From Vombatus ursinus (Eukaryota > Chordata > Mammalia > Diprotodontia > Vombatidae): 64,000 nucleotides of DNA. Numbering within the stretch: position 1 is the first letter of the stretch; the number at the start of each line of letters is the position of its first letter. The notes under the pieces are model-generated. The model saw only the letters and a list, made by a program, of their open reading frames with translations, had not been told where the DNA came from and did no database searches. The translations under genes and the position numbers were made by a program. Positions 1 through 8,897 of this stretch are shown here, one piece after another. Location of the stretch: contig NW_020954630.1 in the NCBI RefSeq assembly GCF_900497805.2, forward strand, positions 10,362,449 to 10,426,448, written 5' to 3'.

Positions 1-320
1 TGAAAGTAATTATCATGGGGCTTAATGTACTGTATCTGGGAGCCAATTTACATTATATTTATACTCAAATGTTATGACAAAGAGGTTTATAACAAGGGTG
101 AAGTGTAGTTATGAAGGCAAAATCCATGTGATTATACATTAATTACATGCACTGCAGATCACATGATAATTATGTTCAGAATTACCAAATAACTCCCAAG
201 AATAATTATTATGCAATTTGTACATTTTAGATCTTATGGTAACACTTTAGCTCTTAGAACTACCCCCATGCAATTATCCATAATTATCTAATCACTAAAT
301 ATCATGTAATTATAGAGATA
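1..320. promoter_or_regulatory. AT-rich block with a cluster of homeodomain-type TAATTA cores
   Basis: The palindromic hexamer TAATTA starts at 7, 140, 167, 203, 281 and 307, and CAATTA starts at 271. Several lie beside CATG or ATCATG. At roughly two-thirds A+T, fewer than one TAATTA would be expected in 320 bases. TAATTA is the core bound by many homeodomain proteins. A regulatory role is only inferred; AT-rich DNA can drift into such motifs. Confidence 0.25.
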
Positions 321-1040
321 TATTTTTATGCCCTGTACGAAAACACATTACCAAAATCTTCAAATCAAGATCACTGAATGTGTGTGTGTGTGTGTGCAGC
401 CTGAGCCCATTAGTGTACAAGCACAAATGTATATGTATGTGTGTGCACAGATGTGTGTGTGTGTGTGTGTGCACACGCACACACATGCGCACATGTACAA
501 GTGTATGTGGTGGCTGTGTTCAGATATGGCAGCAATCTTGCTGAGAAACAGGCTCTCTGTAAGGACTCAGAAAAGAGGCTGGGAGATATAAGCTGCCTGC
601 AGGACCCCACTTAAAGTCTTTTTCAAATGCAAATTTCACCTTTCTAAACATACAGGTAGCAGGATTCAAAGTGTTCATGCCTTTCAAAAATTTAGAGTGC
701 ACCCAAGAATTATCCAGGATGGAAGTTGGAGGAAAATGTCACCAATCAGAACAAGTTCCAGCAATAAGATGATCTAAGAAGTTTTGTTTGGTATAATACA
801 ACTCCTTGAAAACTTGTCACTGTAGACAGGCAGTCAAGGAACAACCCAAGTGTTGTAAATGACTCAGAGAGAGATGCTACTAAGCAAAGTGGGTCAATTT
901 CACTTGACCTGGACTCTTTAAAAAAAAAAGACCAGAACAAAATAGCCCCCAAAGAAACTGATGTGTCTGTTAATATTCCCGATTCACTCAGAAAGGCAAA
1001 CACATTTGTGCATGTGAACATCAGCGTCATACTTCACAAA
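321..1040. other. mostly unique sequence with a TG/CA microsatellite
   Basis: A (TG)n run lies at 379-396 and a longer TG/CA run at about 438-494. Short open frames here are products of the dinucleotide repeat. From about 500 to 1040 I see no recognisable repeat or gene. Confidence 0.6.
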
Positions 1041-1044
1041 ATAA

Positions 1045-1215
1045 TTTTAGATCTTTGGAAGGAACTTTGAAGGTCATCTTGTCCAACTGCTTTATTTTAC
1101 TGATGAAAAAAAAAACTGAGGTCAGAAGACATTAATGACCCATCCAAGGTAACACAGGTGGTGTGGGACAGAGAGGGAATTCAAACTCAGGTCTTCTGAC
1201 TTTAAATCAGGTGCA
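1045..1215 (-). repeat. MIR/THER1-type CORE-SINE, antisense
   Basis: Reads as the reverse of a CORE-SINE: L2-like tail first (ggaactttgaaggtcatc), then the core complement (actgaggtcagaagacatta...), then the B-box-proximal part (ttcaaactcaggtcttctgac). Strongly diverged, so ancient. Confidence 0.75.
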
Positions 1216-1715
1216 CATGTAGCATGGGCTGGGAATGCCTCCATATCTGGACACACAGCCTATGCTCTGAGCATGTCTATGTCTCAAATCCAGAACTTGC
1301 TACTGTCCTATATTCGTTTATATTAATGCTTATTCAGAATCAACAATTCATCCAGAGAATGAAGTAGGCTTATTCTTCTTTAGTTGAAACTAATGATATT
1401 AAGACATAGAGAGACTGCAAAAAGGAAAATTAATTTTTCTCTGATCTGTGAAATTTCAGTTCTAAAAAGGAGAAACAATTAGACCTGTACTCTATGAATG
1501 GGATATCAGGGCTGGCCTCTGGAAAAGGAAATAGTTTACCACCCAACTGACTAATTATTGGTAATAGGCACCCTTAACTTGGCAATTGGTTTCTCCTAGG
1601 ATAGACCACTAAATTTCACACCAGTTTGAAAGGTAGAGATGGGGAAAGGATATGACCACCTATAACCAACCACACAAATGCTTTCCCAGGGCAGAATTGA
1701 TGAAGCAGAGTTCTG
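1216..1715. other. no recognised feature
   Basis: AT-rich sequence without a repeat, gene or strong motif that I can name. Confidence 0.5.
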
Positions 1716-1905
1716 AGGCAGTGTAATAAGTGGAAAGAGTACTGGGTTTAGCATTAGAGGATTTGGGTTCAAATCCTGGCTCTTCCATTATCTGTGCAAC
1801 CTTGGGTAAGTTAGTCATCCTCTCTGGGCCTCAGTTTCCTCATCTGTAAAATGAGAGCCAGAAGACACTTAAGAGCCCTTCTGGCTCTATAAAATCATAT
1901 AAAAT
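1716..1905 (+). repeat. MIR/THER1-type CORE-SINE, sense
   Basis: tRNA-like head (aagtggaaagagtactgggt), B-box-like gggttcaaatcctgg, core (ctctgggcctcagtttcctc, atctgtaaaatgag), and a tail ending cccttctggctctataa. Nearly full length. Confidence 0.85.
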
Positions 1906-2127
1906 CTCCAGAATAGGGCTAAAAAGGGGAATGGCAAGAGTTAAGAGATCTTATGGCCCCTCCAAGAGGGAATCAGACATATCTGTTTTAAAGATATGCT
2001 ACCAAAATTAAAATGTACTGAGAACTTGCCAATTCCTATTTGTTCATTTCTTTTTAAACAAGAACAAGCCACTTCTGTCTTAAAACCACTTGTATTCCTG
2101 TGGTGAAAGATAACCTGAAATGTTAGC

Positions 2128-2252
2128 TATTGTTGGAATGTAAGTTCCTTGAGAGTATGACTGTTTCATTCTCTGCATTTGTATCCCTAGTGGCCAACAC
2201 AGTTCCTTGCACATAGAAGGTGCTTAAAAAATCCTTATTAATTGACTGATTC
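2128..2252 (+). repeat. L2 LINE 3' end
   Basis: Typical L2 3' terminus: gtaagttccttgagagtatg, then tttgtatccctag, then cttgcacatagaaggtgctt and aattgactgatt. Only the last part of the element remains. Confidence 0.8.
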
Positions 2253-2303
2253 ACTAAGTATAGGTATATTGATTATCATGAATCCATTGTGAGTGTGACC
2301 AAA

Positions 2304-2690
2304 TCATTGACATTCCCTGGCCATCATATGGAAAGAGTGTAGCCTTGCTAATCCCATATATCTCCGTATAAACTTTGTGTGCTATAGTCGAAAAAGTACT
2401 GGCTCAAGACATGAAAATCTGGGTTCAAATCCCATTTCTGTTATGTCTACCTATATAGAATTATCACTTAACTCTTCTGGACATCAGTTTCCTCACCTGT
2501 GAATGGAGGGAAATGTAAAAGAACAGTATTTTTACCCTTTTATGGACCATGGATGCCCCTCCTTGGCAGTCTGGGGAAGCCTAGAGACCCCTTACCAAAA
2601 AAAAATTTCTAAATAATTGAGGAAAATCCTACATTTCAGTTATAGGAGGGGTTCGTAACATGGGGTTGGTGAATATTTAAAAAAATAGTT
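2304..2690 (+). repeat. duplicated block, copy A (partner 15791-16163)
   Basis: About 387 bases match 15791-16163 in direct orientation at what looks like 80-90% identity. The shared sequence covers about 80 bases of non-repeat flank, a CORE-SINE, the point where a DNA-transposon-like repeat enters that SINE, and the point where an opposite-oriented copy of that repeat begins. Sharing the same nested junctions points to duplication of one ancestral locus, not independent insertions. Confidence 0.8.
2380..2526 (+). repeat. CORE-SINE, first part (split by an insertion)
   Basis: Head gtcgaaaaagtactggctca, B-box-like gggttcaaatccc, core cagtttcctcacctgtgaat. The tail is missing here and resumes at 2974. 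Confidence 0.75.
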
Positions 2691-2973
2691 CAATGAAGAT
2701 TTCAATATAATTAATTGTCTTAATATTCCTATGTACTTTATTTTACACATTTAAAAATGTGACTCTGAGATGAGATCTATTGGCTTTACCAGACTCCCCA
2801 AAGGGACCATCATACAGAGGGAGACAGACAGACAGAGACACAGAGAGGTAGAGACTAACCTCTTCTGATTAGAGGTTAATAAAGATAAAAATGGATTTTT
2901 TTCCCATCCAAGTTCATGAATCCATTGCAAGGTATCCTACTTCCTAAGAGGTCTGTGGACCCAAGATTGATAA
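2527..2973. mobile_element. DNA-transposon-like repeat, two nested copies in opposite orientation
   Basis: The family has ends resembling ggttcttaacctggggtc and an inner motif like accagactgccaaagg. An antisense copy (about 2527-2644 and 2880-2973; cttggcagtctggggaagcc, ending gacccaagattgataaccc) appears split by a sense copy (about 2645-2875; ggggttcgtaacatgggg ... ttaccagactccccaaaggg). The whole nest sits inside a CORE-SINE. A hAT-like non-autonomous family is my best guess; the class is not proven. Confidence 0.5.
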
Positions 2974-3034
2974 CCCCTACACTACATGATCCTTAAAATC
3001 ATGTCCACCTCTAAATCTACAGTTCTATGATATA
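2974..3034 (+). repeat. CORE-SINE, tail resumed after the insertion
   Basis: Carries the MIR/THER1-type tail (actacatgatccttaaaatc ... ccacctctaaatctacagtt, ctatga) lacking from the SINE at 2380-2526. Order and strand fit one SINE split by the 2527-2973 element. Confidence 0.7.
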
Positions 3035-4254
3035 TACCTTAAGTGTCATTGAAAACCATTAAAAATCCTAAATACCAATATAGAAATTTATTAGCTATAT
3101 TTTTGTTTTAAGGTGTGAAATATGAACATAAATTTAAGTACATCTTGGTGCTCTTCAGGACTATTCCAAAGCTTATCAAACTCAAAAAACAGAGCCATAT
3201 AAGATGCTGAATGGCAGCATTCAAATAGAAATCTCATTTGGTTCACCTAATGAGGTTCCCTGAAACTTGTTGCCATCCTGCCTCCATGTTCTATGAGAAC
3301 TCAGCTCATATAAGGTATTTTTCCTTCCCCACAGGGCAGCCCATCTTCCCCACCCAAGATTGCCATACCATAAGATTGGCCCTACTGTTATTAAATTATA
3401 CTTTTAAATTATCCAGATCCTTGTCGAGAGGATTCGTTCCACACCTCTTATTTTTCCTTCACATATTTCAGCTGCTATCTGAGTATCTTGAGGCTTATTA
3501 GACTTCTTTCAGAGGAGAATCAAGAAAAAGCAGAGGAGATAGAGTGCATATTAGTCAACTTTCTTCTTTCCAAATAGAACTTCATGAGGTAAGTGCAGAG
3601 GAGAAGACTAGAATTGTTAGTTAAAATGAAGTTACCGAATGGTGTGTGGATGTCACTGATCAACATTTTCCCTCTCCCTCTTTCTCTTCCTCCCTCCTTT
3701 TCTCCTTGCCTCAGTAGGTGAGTTAGTTGTATTCTTATTACTAAATTATATTCATCCCTACTCTCTCATTTGGTTCCAAGAGGGTGCCACCTTCCTGGGA
3801 ATGAAGAAGACACAATCTGACCTATGCCTTTCCTTACTATTCTCTCTACTATAATACATGGCACTGGGAAGTGGAGGATAATGATAGCTTTTGTGTTCCT
3901 TAAGCTTTCTTGGAATCTATCAGTAATGTCATCTAGGTTTTAAAAATAAATATCAGGTATAAAAGACAGGAGAGAACAAAAAGAAGAGGAAAACAGAAGA
4001 ATATTTCTCCATTGACTTTACCTATAAATTGGACTCCCTTTCCTGCACAACAATACTAACCTTTATTATTCTTCAACAAGGGACTTACAATGAAATAGAC
4101 AACATAGGTCAATAAGCTTGTGGGAAAACCAAATGCATTCCTTACTTTGAAAACAGTCCACTTCTTTCTGGTCAGTATGACCATAATTCTTCACACTATC
4201 ACCTACCCAGAAAGTGTAATTATGTCTAAAATATATCTTATATATATTCTTATA
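3035..4254. other. no recognised gene or repeat; short pyrimidine tract
   Basis: Contains a C/T-rich stretch at about 3664-3715. An 87-codon frame at 3238-3501 has no recognisable domain and looks like chance. Confidence 0.5.
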
Positions 4255-4541
4255 GGGAGGGAGGGAGGAATAAAGGGAGGAAGGAAGGAAGGAAGGAAGG
4301 AAGGAAGGAAGGAAGGAAGGAAGGAAGGAAGGAAGGAAGGAAGGAAGGAAGGAAGGAAGGAAGGAAGGGAGGGAGGGAGGAAAAGTGGGAGGAAGGAATG
4401 GAGAGAAAGAAGAGAGAGGTGGAAGAAAAAGAAGAGAAACAGAAGAGAGAGGAAGAAAAAAGAAAGAGAAAGAAAACATGAAAGAAAATGAAAGAGAGAA
4501 AAGAAGGGAGGAAGGAAAGGAGGGAGGGAGGAAAGGAGAGG
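4255..4541. repeat. GGAA tetranucleotide microsatellite with purine-rich flank
   Basis: Nearly pure (GGAA)n from about 4278 to 4370, then degenerate G/A-only sequence to about 4541. The apparent proteins on both strands (poly Lys/Glu/Gly/Arg one way, poly Phe/Leu/Pro/Ser the other) are translations of this repeat. A long homopurine strand can form triplex DNA, and GGAA is the ETS-factor core; function here is unknown. Confidence 0.95.
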
Positions 4542-5409
4542 CTCTCTCCTTACACAAAGCTCAACAAAGAGCCCATACATAGGAACTGTCATACCAAGCT
4601 GACAGCTGCGATCAAAATGAAAGGTTGCCAACGTCTTGTTTTCCCTTTGTCTCTGTCACCATACCTAGTGGATGTTCTTGGCTCACACCCCAATTATAAC
4701 AATTTTGCTCTGCTGACTGCCCAGGATCACAGCAGGGCTGTAATGTACACACATTATTTCCATGTCACTTAAAGGGGCTGTATTGTAGAACATTGAGTTA
4801 CCGATTGACCAACTCTGCTGGAGTTCTGACTAGGTTGTCTATTTTTTTTAGCTACGACCTCCCACAGATGGACAATGCCAACCCCCACATAGCTACAACC
4901 ACAGCATCTGATAGGAAGGAATGATTCTTGTCAGTGATTAATGGGGAAGGGAGAGGTGGTGAGGAAGAATGGTCAAAGCAGAGTTGCAGGATGAGAGGGC
5001 CCAGTTAATAGTTTTTCCAAACCCTCTTTTTTTCTCTCACTCTCTTAAATTGAGATTGAATAGTAGTTCCAGATAACATGAAGATTATTTTCACAAATAA
5101 GAAAAACAATTTCTCTCCTTCTCTGCCTGGGCCAAGTAGGCAGGAAGCAAAGGGAACAGACTTCATGAGATTGTATCGGTTAATTTAAAATAAAGTGGAT
5201 AGGTTATCTGGAACTGAGGGAAGGAAATGACAGAACCAGAGCCAAGCAGAGTAAGACCACAAGCTCCATGAGGCTCTTAGGGCTATGCTGCCCAGTTTTA
5301 ACCTATCCCATAACATTTTGCAACAGCTCAGCAAGTGACTTCTTCACAAGTTCAAATTAACTCAGAGTATCAGTAACCTCAAAAGAGTCCTTTCGTTCAC
5401 GGGATCATT
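4542..5409. other. no recognised feature
   Basis: Non-repetitive to the eye; no gene or familiar repeat seen. Confidence 0.5.
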
Positions 5410-5584
5410 GATTTAGAGGTGAAATTGACCTTTCAGGTCATCTAGTCAAACTTCATCATTTTATGAATGAGGAAATTTAGAGGTTAAGTGAACTACTCAA
5501 AGTCACTCAGGTAGTGAGTACAAGAAGGTGGGATTTAAAGCCAGGACTTTTGATTCCAAATGTGGAGCTCTCTCCACTGTACCA
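5410..5584 (-). repeat. MIR/THER1-type CORE-SINE, antisense
   Basis: Tail (aaattgacctttcaggtcatctag reading), core complement (gaggaaatttagaggttaag, tgaactactcaaagtcactc) and head complement (ttgattccaaatgtggagct ... ctccactgtacca). Confidence 0.8.
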
Positions 5585-5858
5585 TATTTTTTTTTTAAAT
5601 CAGATTCCCAGACTTCCCCAATCCTTTTCTAGGTCCTTCCAATGGTAAGTTCTTCTAGTATGGAGGAGAACTGTTGCCAATTTACACCTATCTGGAGAAA
5701 GTAGATGGGTTGAGGAGCCCTAAGCCTTTAACGGTTTGATATTTCCTTCTCAGTTTTACTGTTAAGTTTTTTTCATTGTCTTGGGTCAATAGTTTCTCCA
5801 TCTGAATGGACTATGAGTCCATATTATGTTAAAAAAACTGTTCAAGAGGTGAATAAGG

Positions 5859-5962
5859 GGTAGAGTACCCTAGTGGACAGACATCTGGCCTTGGTTCAAG
5901 TCTCACCTCTGACATATCCTGCCTATGTAGTCCTGGGCACTTAACCACTCAGTGCCCTAGGC
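5859..5962 (+). repeat. CORE-SINE with atypical tail, first part
   Basis: Head and core (ccctagtggacagacatctg, ttggttcaagtctcacctct, cctgggcacttaaccactca) stop at 5962, where a hAT-like element starts; the matching tail is at 6200-6282. Confidence 0.65.
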
Positions 5963-6195
5963 CAATCGTGTCAAACTCAAATAAAAGTGGGGCCATTAAA
6001 CTGTATATAAGGATCCCTACAGCCACATATTGCCTTTGAAAAACCACATATTAACCTTATAAAGTTTTGCTTTATCTTTATTTATTTTGTTAAATACTTT
6101 CCACTTGCATTTTAATCTGGCTTGGTTTGCACTCAGAAGTGCTGTGGGCCACATGTGGCTGCTCAGAGTTATTGTTTATAATAGTTGTATTCCTT
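5963..6195 (+). mobile_element. hAT-like non-autonomous DNA element inside a SINE
   Basis: Starts caatcgtgtcaaactcaaat and contains gccacatattg, aaccacatattaacc and tgggccacatgtggctgctc. The same family, with clearer ends, lies at 48673-48860. The right end is eroded. It separates a SINE head from its tail, so it is younger than that SINE. Confidence 0.6.
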
Positions 6196-6199
6196 ACAA

Positions 6200-6282
6200 T
6201 TATTAGTTGTAGAGAAGGTGGTGACATTGGCTAAGGAAGTTCCTCACTGGTAGCTCCTTAAACCAATTAAATAACAGGCCTA
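6200..6282 (+). repeat. CORE-SINE atypical tail, continuation of 5859-5962
   Basis: gttgtagagaaggtggtgac, aagttcctcactggtagctc, ccaattaaataacaggcc. The same tail type recurs at 19195-19265, 35735-35835 and 41225-41435. Confidence 0.6.
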
Positions 6283-6294
6283 GTCACTTACTAT

Positions 6295-6505
6295 TGATAG
6301 AGATAGATGATAGACAGTTACATATGTAGAAACAGACAAAAGATGAATATGGACATAGATACTGGGGGGAGAGAGGGAGGGAGAAAGGAGGAACAGGAGA
6401 GAGAGAGACATAGAGAAAGAGATATCTAAATACACACAAAGAGACAGATAATAGATATAGGTACATTTATATACATTAATATATATAGACAGAAAGATAT
6501 AGAGA
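6295..6505. repeat. low-complexity GATA/GAGA tract
   Basis: Degenerate runs of gata, gaca and gaga, e.g. gatagagatagatgatagac at about 6295 and gagagagagacatagagaaa near 6400. Confidence 0.8.
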
Positions 6506-6507
6506 TA

Positions 6508-7078
6508 CATGTGATGTCTCAAAACAGTACAATTTTAAGCTTTAATAACTTCAAATGGATATATGTTACTAACTTACAAAGATATAATTAGAATATTCAT
6601 TTCAATTTATTTTATTTTAATTTTGTGAATTGTGAATAATACACTTTTAATTTTAATTTGAAGAAGATTAGGCACTCTGTCATTATGCATGGTTTGTATG
6701 AGACTTTTTGGATGATACTTTGTCAGACTAATAGCTCTACAGAGGAGATCTTCTTGCTTGGCCAATTAGGTCACCTGATTTATCTATTAGAATTTTTCTT
6801 GGGGGATAATGTCAAAATTGTCAGGTATACACCAAAACCTCATTCTTTGGATGATTTTAAGACTAGGATTACAAATGTAATCGTTTCAGTCTCTGAGTAG
6901 CAACTAAAGAAAGTATTTACAAAGTTCAAAGAACAACTAGTGTGGTACAATCACATATTGATTTTTTAAAAAACTCAAATAATTAACCTTTTAAATGTTG
7001 AATTTTTATAAGTTTGTAGAATGTCTATTTCTGAAGTTATTAAAGCTTAAAAACTGTATGAAAACTTTGAGGACAAAC
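6508..7078 (+). mobile_element. mariner/Tc1-type element, internally deleted
   Basis: TA lies on both sides (6506-6507 and 7079-7080). The ends are inverted repeats: ttaagctttaataacttca near 6535 is matched in reverse by gaagttattaaagcttaa near 7032. The 80-codon frame at 6658-6900 holds a degraded transposase C-terminus: FFLGDNVK matches the conserved FFLWG...K region, followed by PKPHSLDDFKTRI, like the P.SLDDLK.RI motif of mariner transposases. At about 570 bp it is far shorter than a full mariner (about 1.3 kb), so it cannot move alone. A relative of the same internal structure lies at 50358-50935. Confidence 0.7.
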
Positions 7079-7080
7079 TA

Positions 7081-7260
7081 CATACATGTATATATACACA
7101 CATACACAATATGCTTATATATGTGTGCATGTTTGTGCATACACACATGTTTGTATATATGAACATATGTTTACATGGGTGTATACATGTGTAGCCATAT
7201 ATTTTCTATCCATTAGCATGTGTATATATATGCATAGACCCACTCACGTATATGATAAAA
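7081..7260. repeat. TA/CA/TG low-complexity tract
   Basis: Alternating tatatacacacat, gtgtgcatg and tatgaacatatg patterns; explains the 66-codon frame here. Confidence 0.75.
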
Positions 7261-7699
7261 GTATACTTTTAATTCTTCTACAGTAAAGGTCTTTTTCCCT
7301 TGTAACTTTGGTTCCTTTTGAGGGAGCAACCAGACAAACAAATCCAAATGACAGTTGATGGACTGGCTACCTTGTACCCAGACTTTAATATCAGTCTAGG
7401 TCAGCTTTTGCATGAGTTCAGTGCCACCAGGATTAATGACTTTTTTTCAAGAATCGTCATAATGAGTTTTTCCTATACCTATCTATAACAAATAGCAAGA
7501 TGTATTAGAGGAGGCAAAAAAAAATTAAGATAAAAACAATTCAACTTTCTTGAGGCACCCTTAAAGCTTTGTTCCATGAAATCTGAGCCACAATTTTTAC
7601 CTGAGGCCTAAATAGCTCCGGAGAACACATGGACAGGGGTGATTTCTGAGTTCCCTTTACTTCTTATGTTATTTCAGTCAGAAAATAATTTCTCTCCAT
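7261..7699. other. no recognised feature
   Basis: AT-rich sequence; no familiar repeat or gene. Confidence 0.5.
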
Positions 7700-8030
7700 T
7701 GCAGAGCCTGGCCCCCCATGCCATGTGTTGCAAATTGTTAATGCCTCCTTTAGCTGTCAGAATGCGCCCGGAATTGTGTGTGATTGGCTTTCTTCCCTAT
7801 TTTCACAACAGATAGGTCAGGCCAGAGACGTGACTTTCTCCAGCTGTTGTTCCACAATCCCCAGAGTCACAGCACTCAGTCTCATCTCATACTTCCATTT
7901 TCAGAGCTCAAGGACACATCGAATGATGTCCGCATCATTTCATGTGTTTCTCCTTGCAACCACAGCAGTTAACGCAAAAATAAGATTGCTGTTACCAAAT
8001 GCTCAGTGTGTTTCCCACTTCTGAATATGG
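7700..8030. promoter_or_regulatory. candidate conserved non-coding element
   Basis: Repeat-free and richer in CpG than its surroundings (gcgcccgg near 7765, gacgtgac near 7827, aacgc near 7971). It has a reverse CCAAT (gattggc near 7781) and an E-box (cagctg near 7840). Two overlapping forward frames of 99 and 62 codons have no domain. Regulatory status is inferred from composition only. Confidence 0.2.
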
Positions 8031-8182
8031 TTAAAGGGAATATTGTCAGACGTTTCTTTGCACAAGGATAGCAAACTACAAGTTTTTGCATAGCTCTTCT
8101 GTAATAAGGCCCTTATAGATTATGGTAGATAATCAAAAAGGACACAATTTCCTACTGAATTAAGCATACTTATGAGATGTAA

Positions 8183-8359
8183 ATAGATAGATAGATACAA
8201 AGAAAGATAGACATGATATAAATATATATGTGTGTGTATATAAATATATGTGTATATACATAAATGTGTACATACATGTGTAAATATATGTTTATATATG
8301 TGTGTATACTGATCTATCAATTAATCTATATTGATCTATCTGTCTATCTATCTCTCTAT
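8183..8359. repeat. compound GATA / TATG / TCTA microsatellite
   Basis: atagatagatagatac at the left, tatgtgtgtgtatata in the middle, ctatctgtctatctatctc at the right. Confidence 0.9.
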
Positions 8360-8729
8360 CCCAAGTCCTATGTGGCCCATATCTAAACTGAGAGTGGTAG
8401 AACTTATGGTATAAGCTATTTGATATTTTAAACATTTAGGAAAGAAATATTAAGTGTTCTTTATGTCAAAAGTCTAACAAAAAGAAAATACAGAACATTA
8501 ACATTTAAAATTCCAGTTAGGAGTTAAATGTAATGAGGCAGCCAATGTTAAATTAAAATGGGGGAGAATAATGCACATTTTCTTTGCCAAAATGTAGATT
8601 CTTTTGGGGAGCCTTGGCTAATGGGCAAGAAACTGGTTGAGGATTTCATTACAACAAAATATCACTGAACCCCATCCCTTAGTCATGATACTTATAGACA
8701 AATAAAACCTTAACAGTTTTACATGAGGA
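8360..8729. other. no recognised feature
   Basis: AT-rich, apparently unique. Confidence 0.5.
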
Positions 8730-8897
8730 AAAAAGTAAGGAAGGAGTTAGGGAGAGAGAGACAAGGGGGGAGGGATAGAGGGATAGAGAGAGAAAGTGTG
8801 AAAGAGAAAGGGAAAAGGGAGAAAAAGAAAAGCAAAAAGGGAAGGGGAAAAGGAAAGGAAGGAGAAGGGAAAAATTAAAGGGAAAGGAGAAAAAGAC
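8730..8897. repeat. purine-rich low-complexity tract
   Basis: Almost only G and A on the + strand (gggagagagagacaagggg, aaagggaaggggaaaaggaa). The 74-codon minus-strand Phe/Ser/Leu-rich frame is its translation. Confidence 0.85.

Noticed and set aside
4066-4631. Long frames of up to 163 codons on both strands
   Set aside because: They are translations of the GGAA/purine tract, rich in Ser/Leu/Pro/Phe one way and Lys/Glu/Gly/Arg the other.
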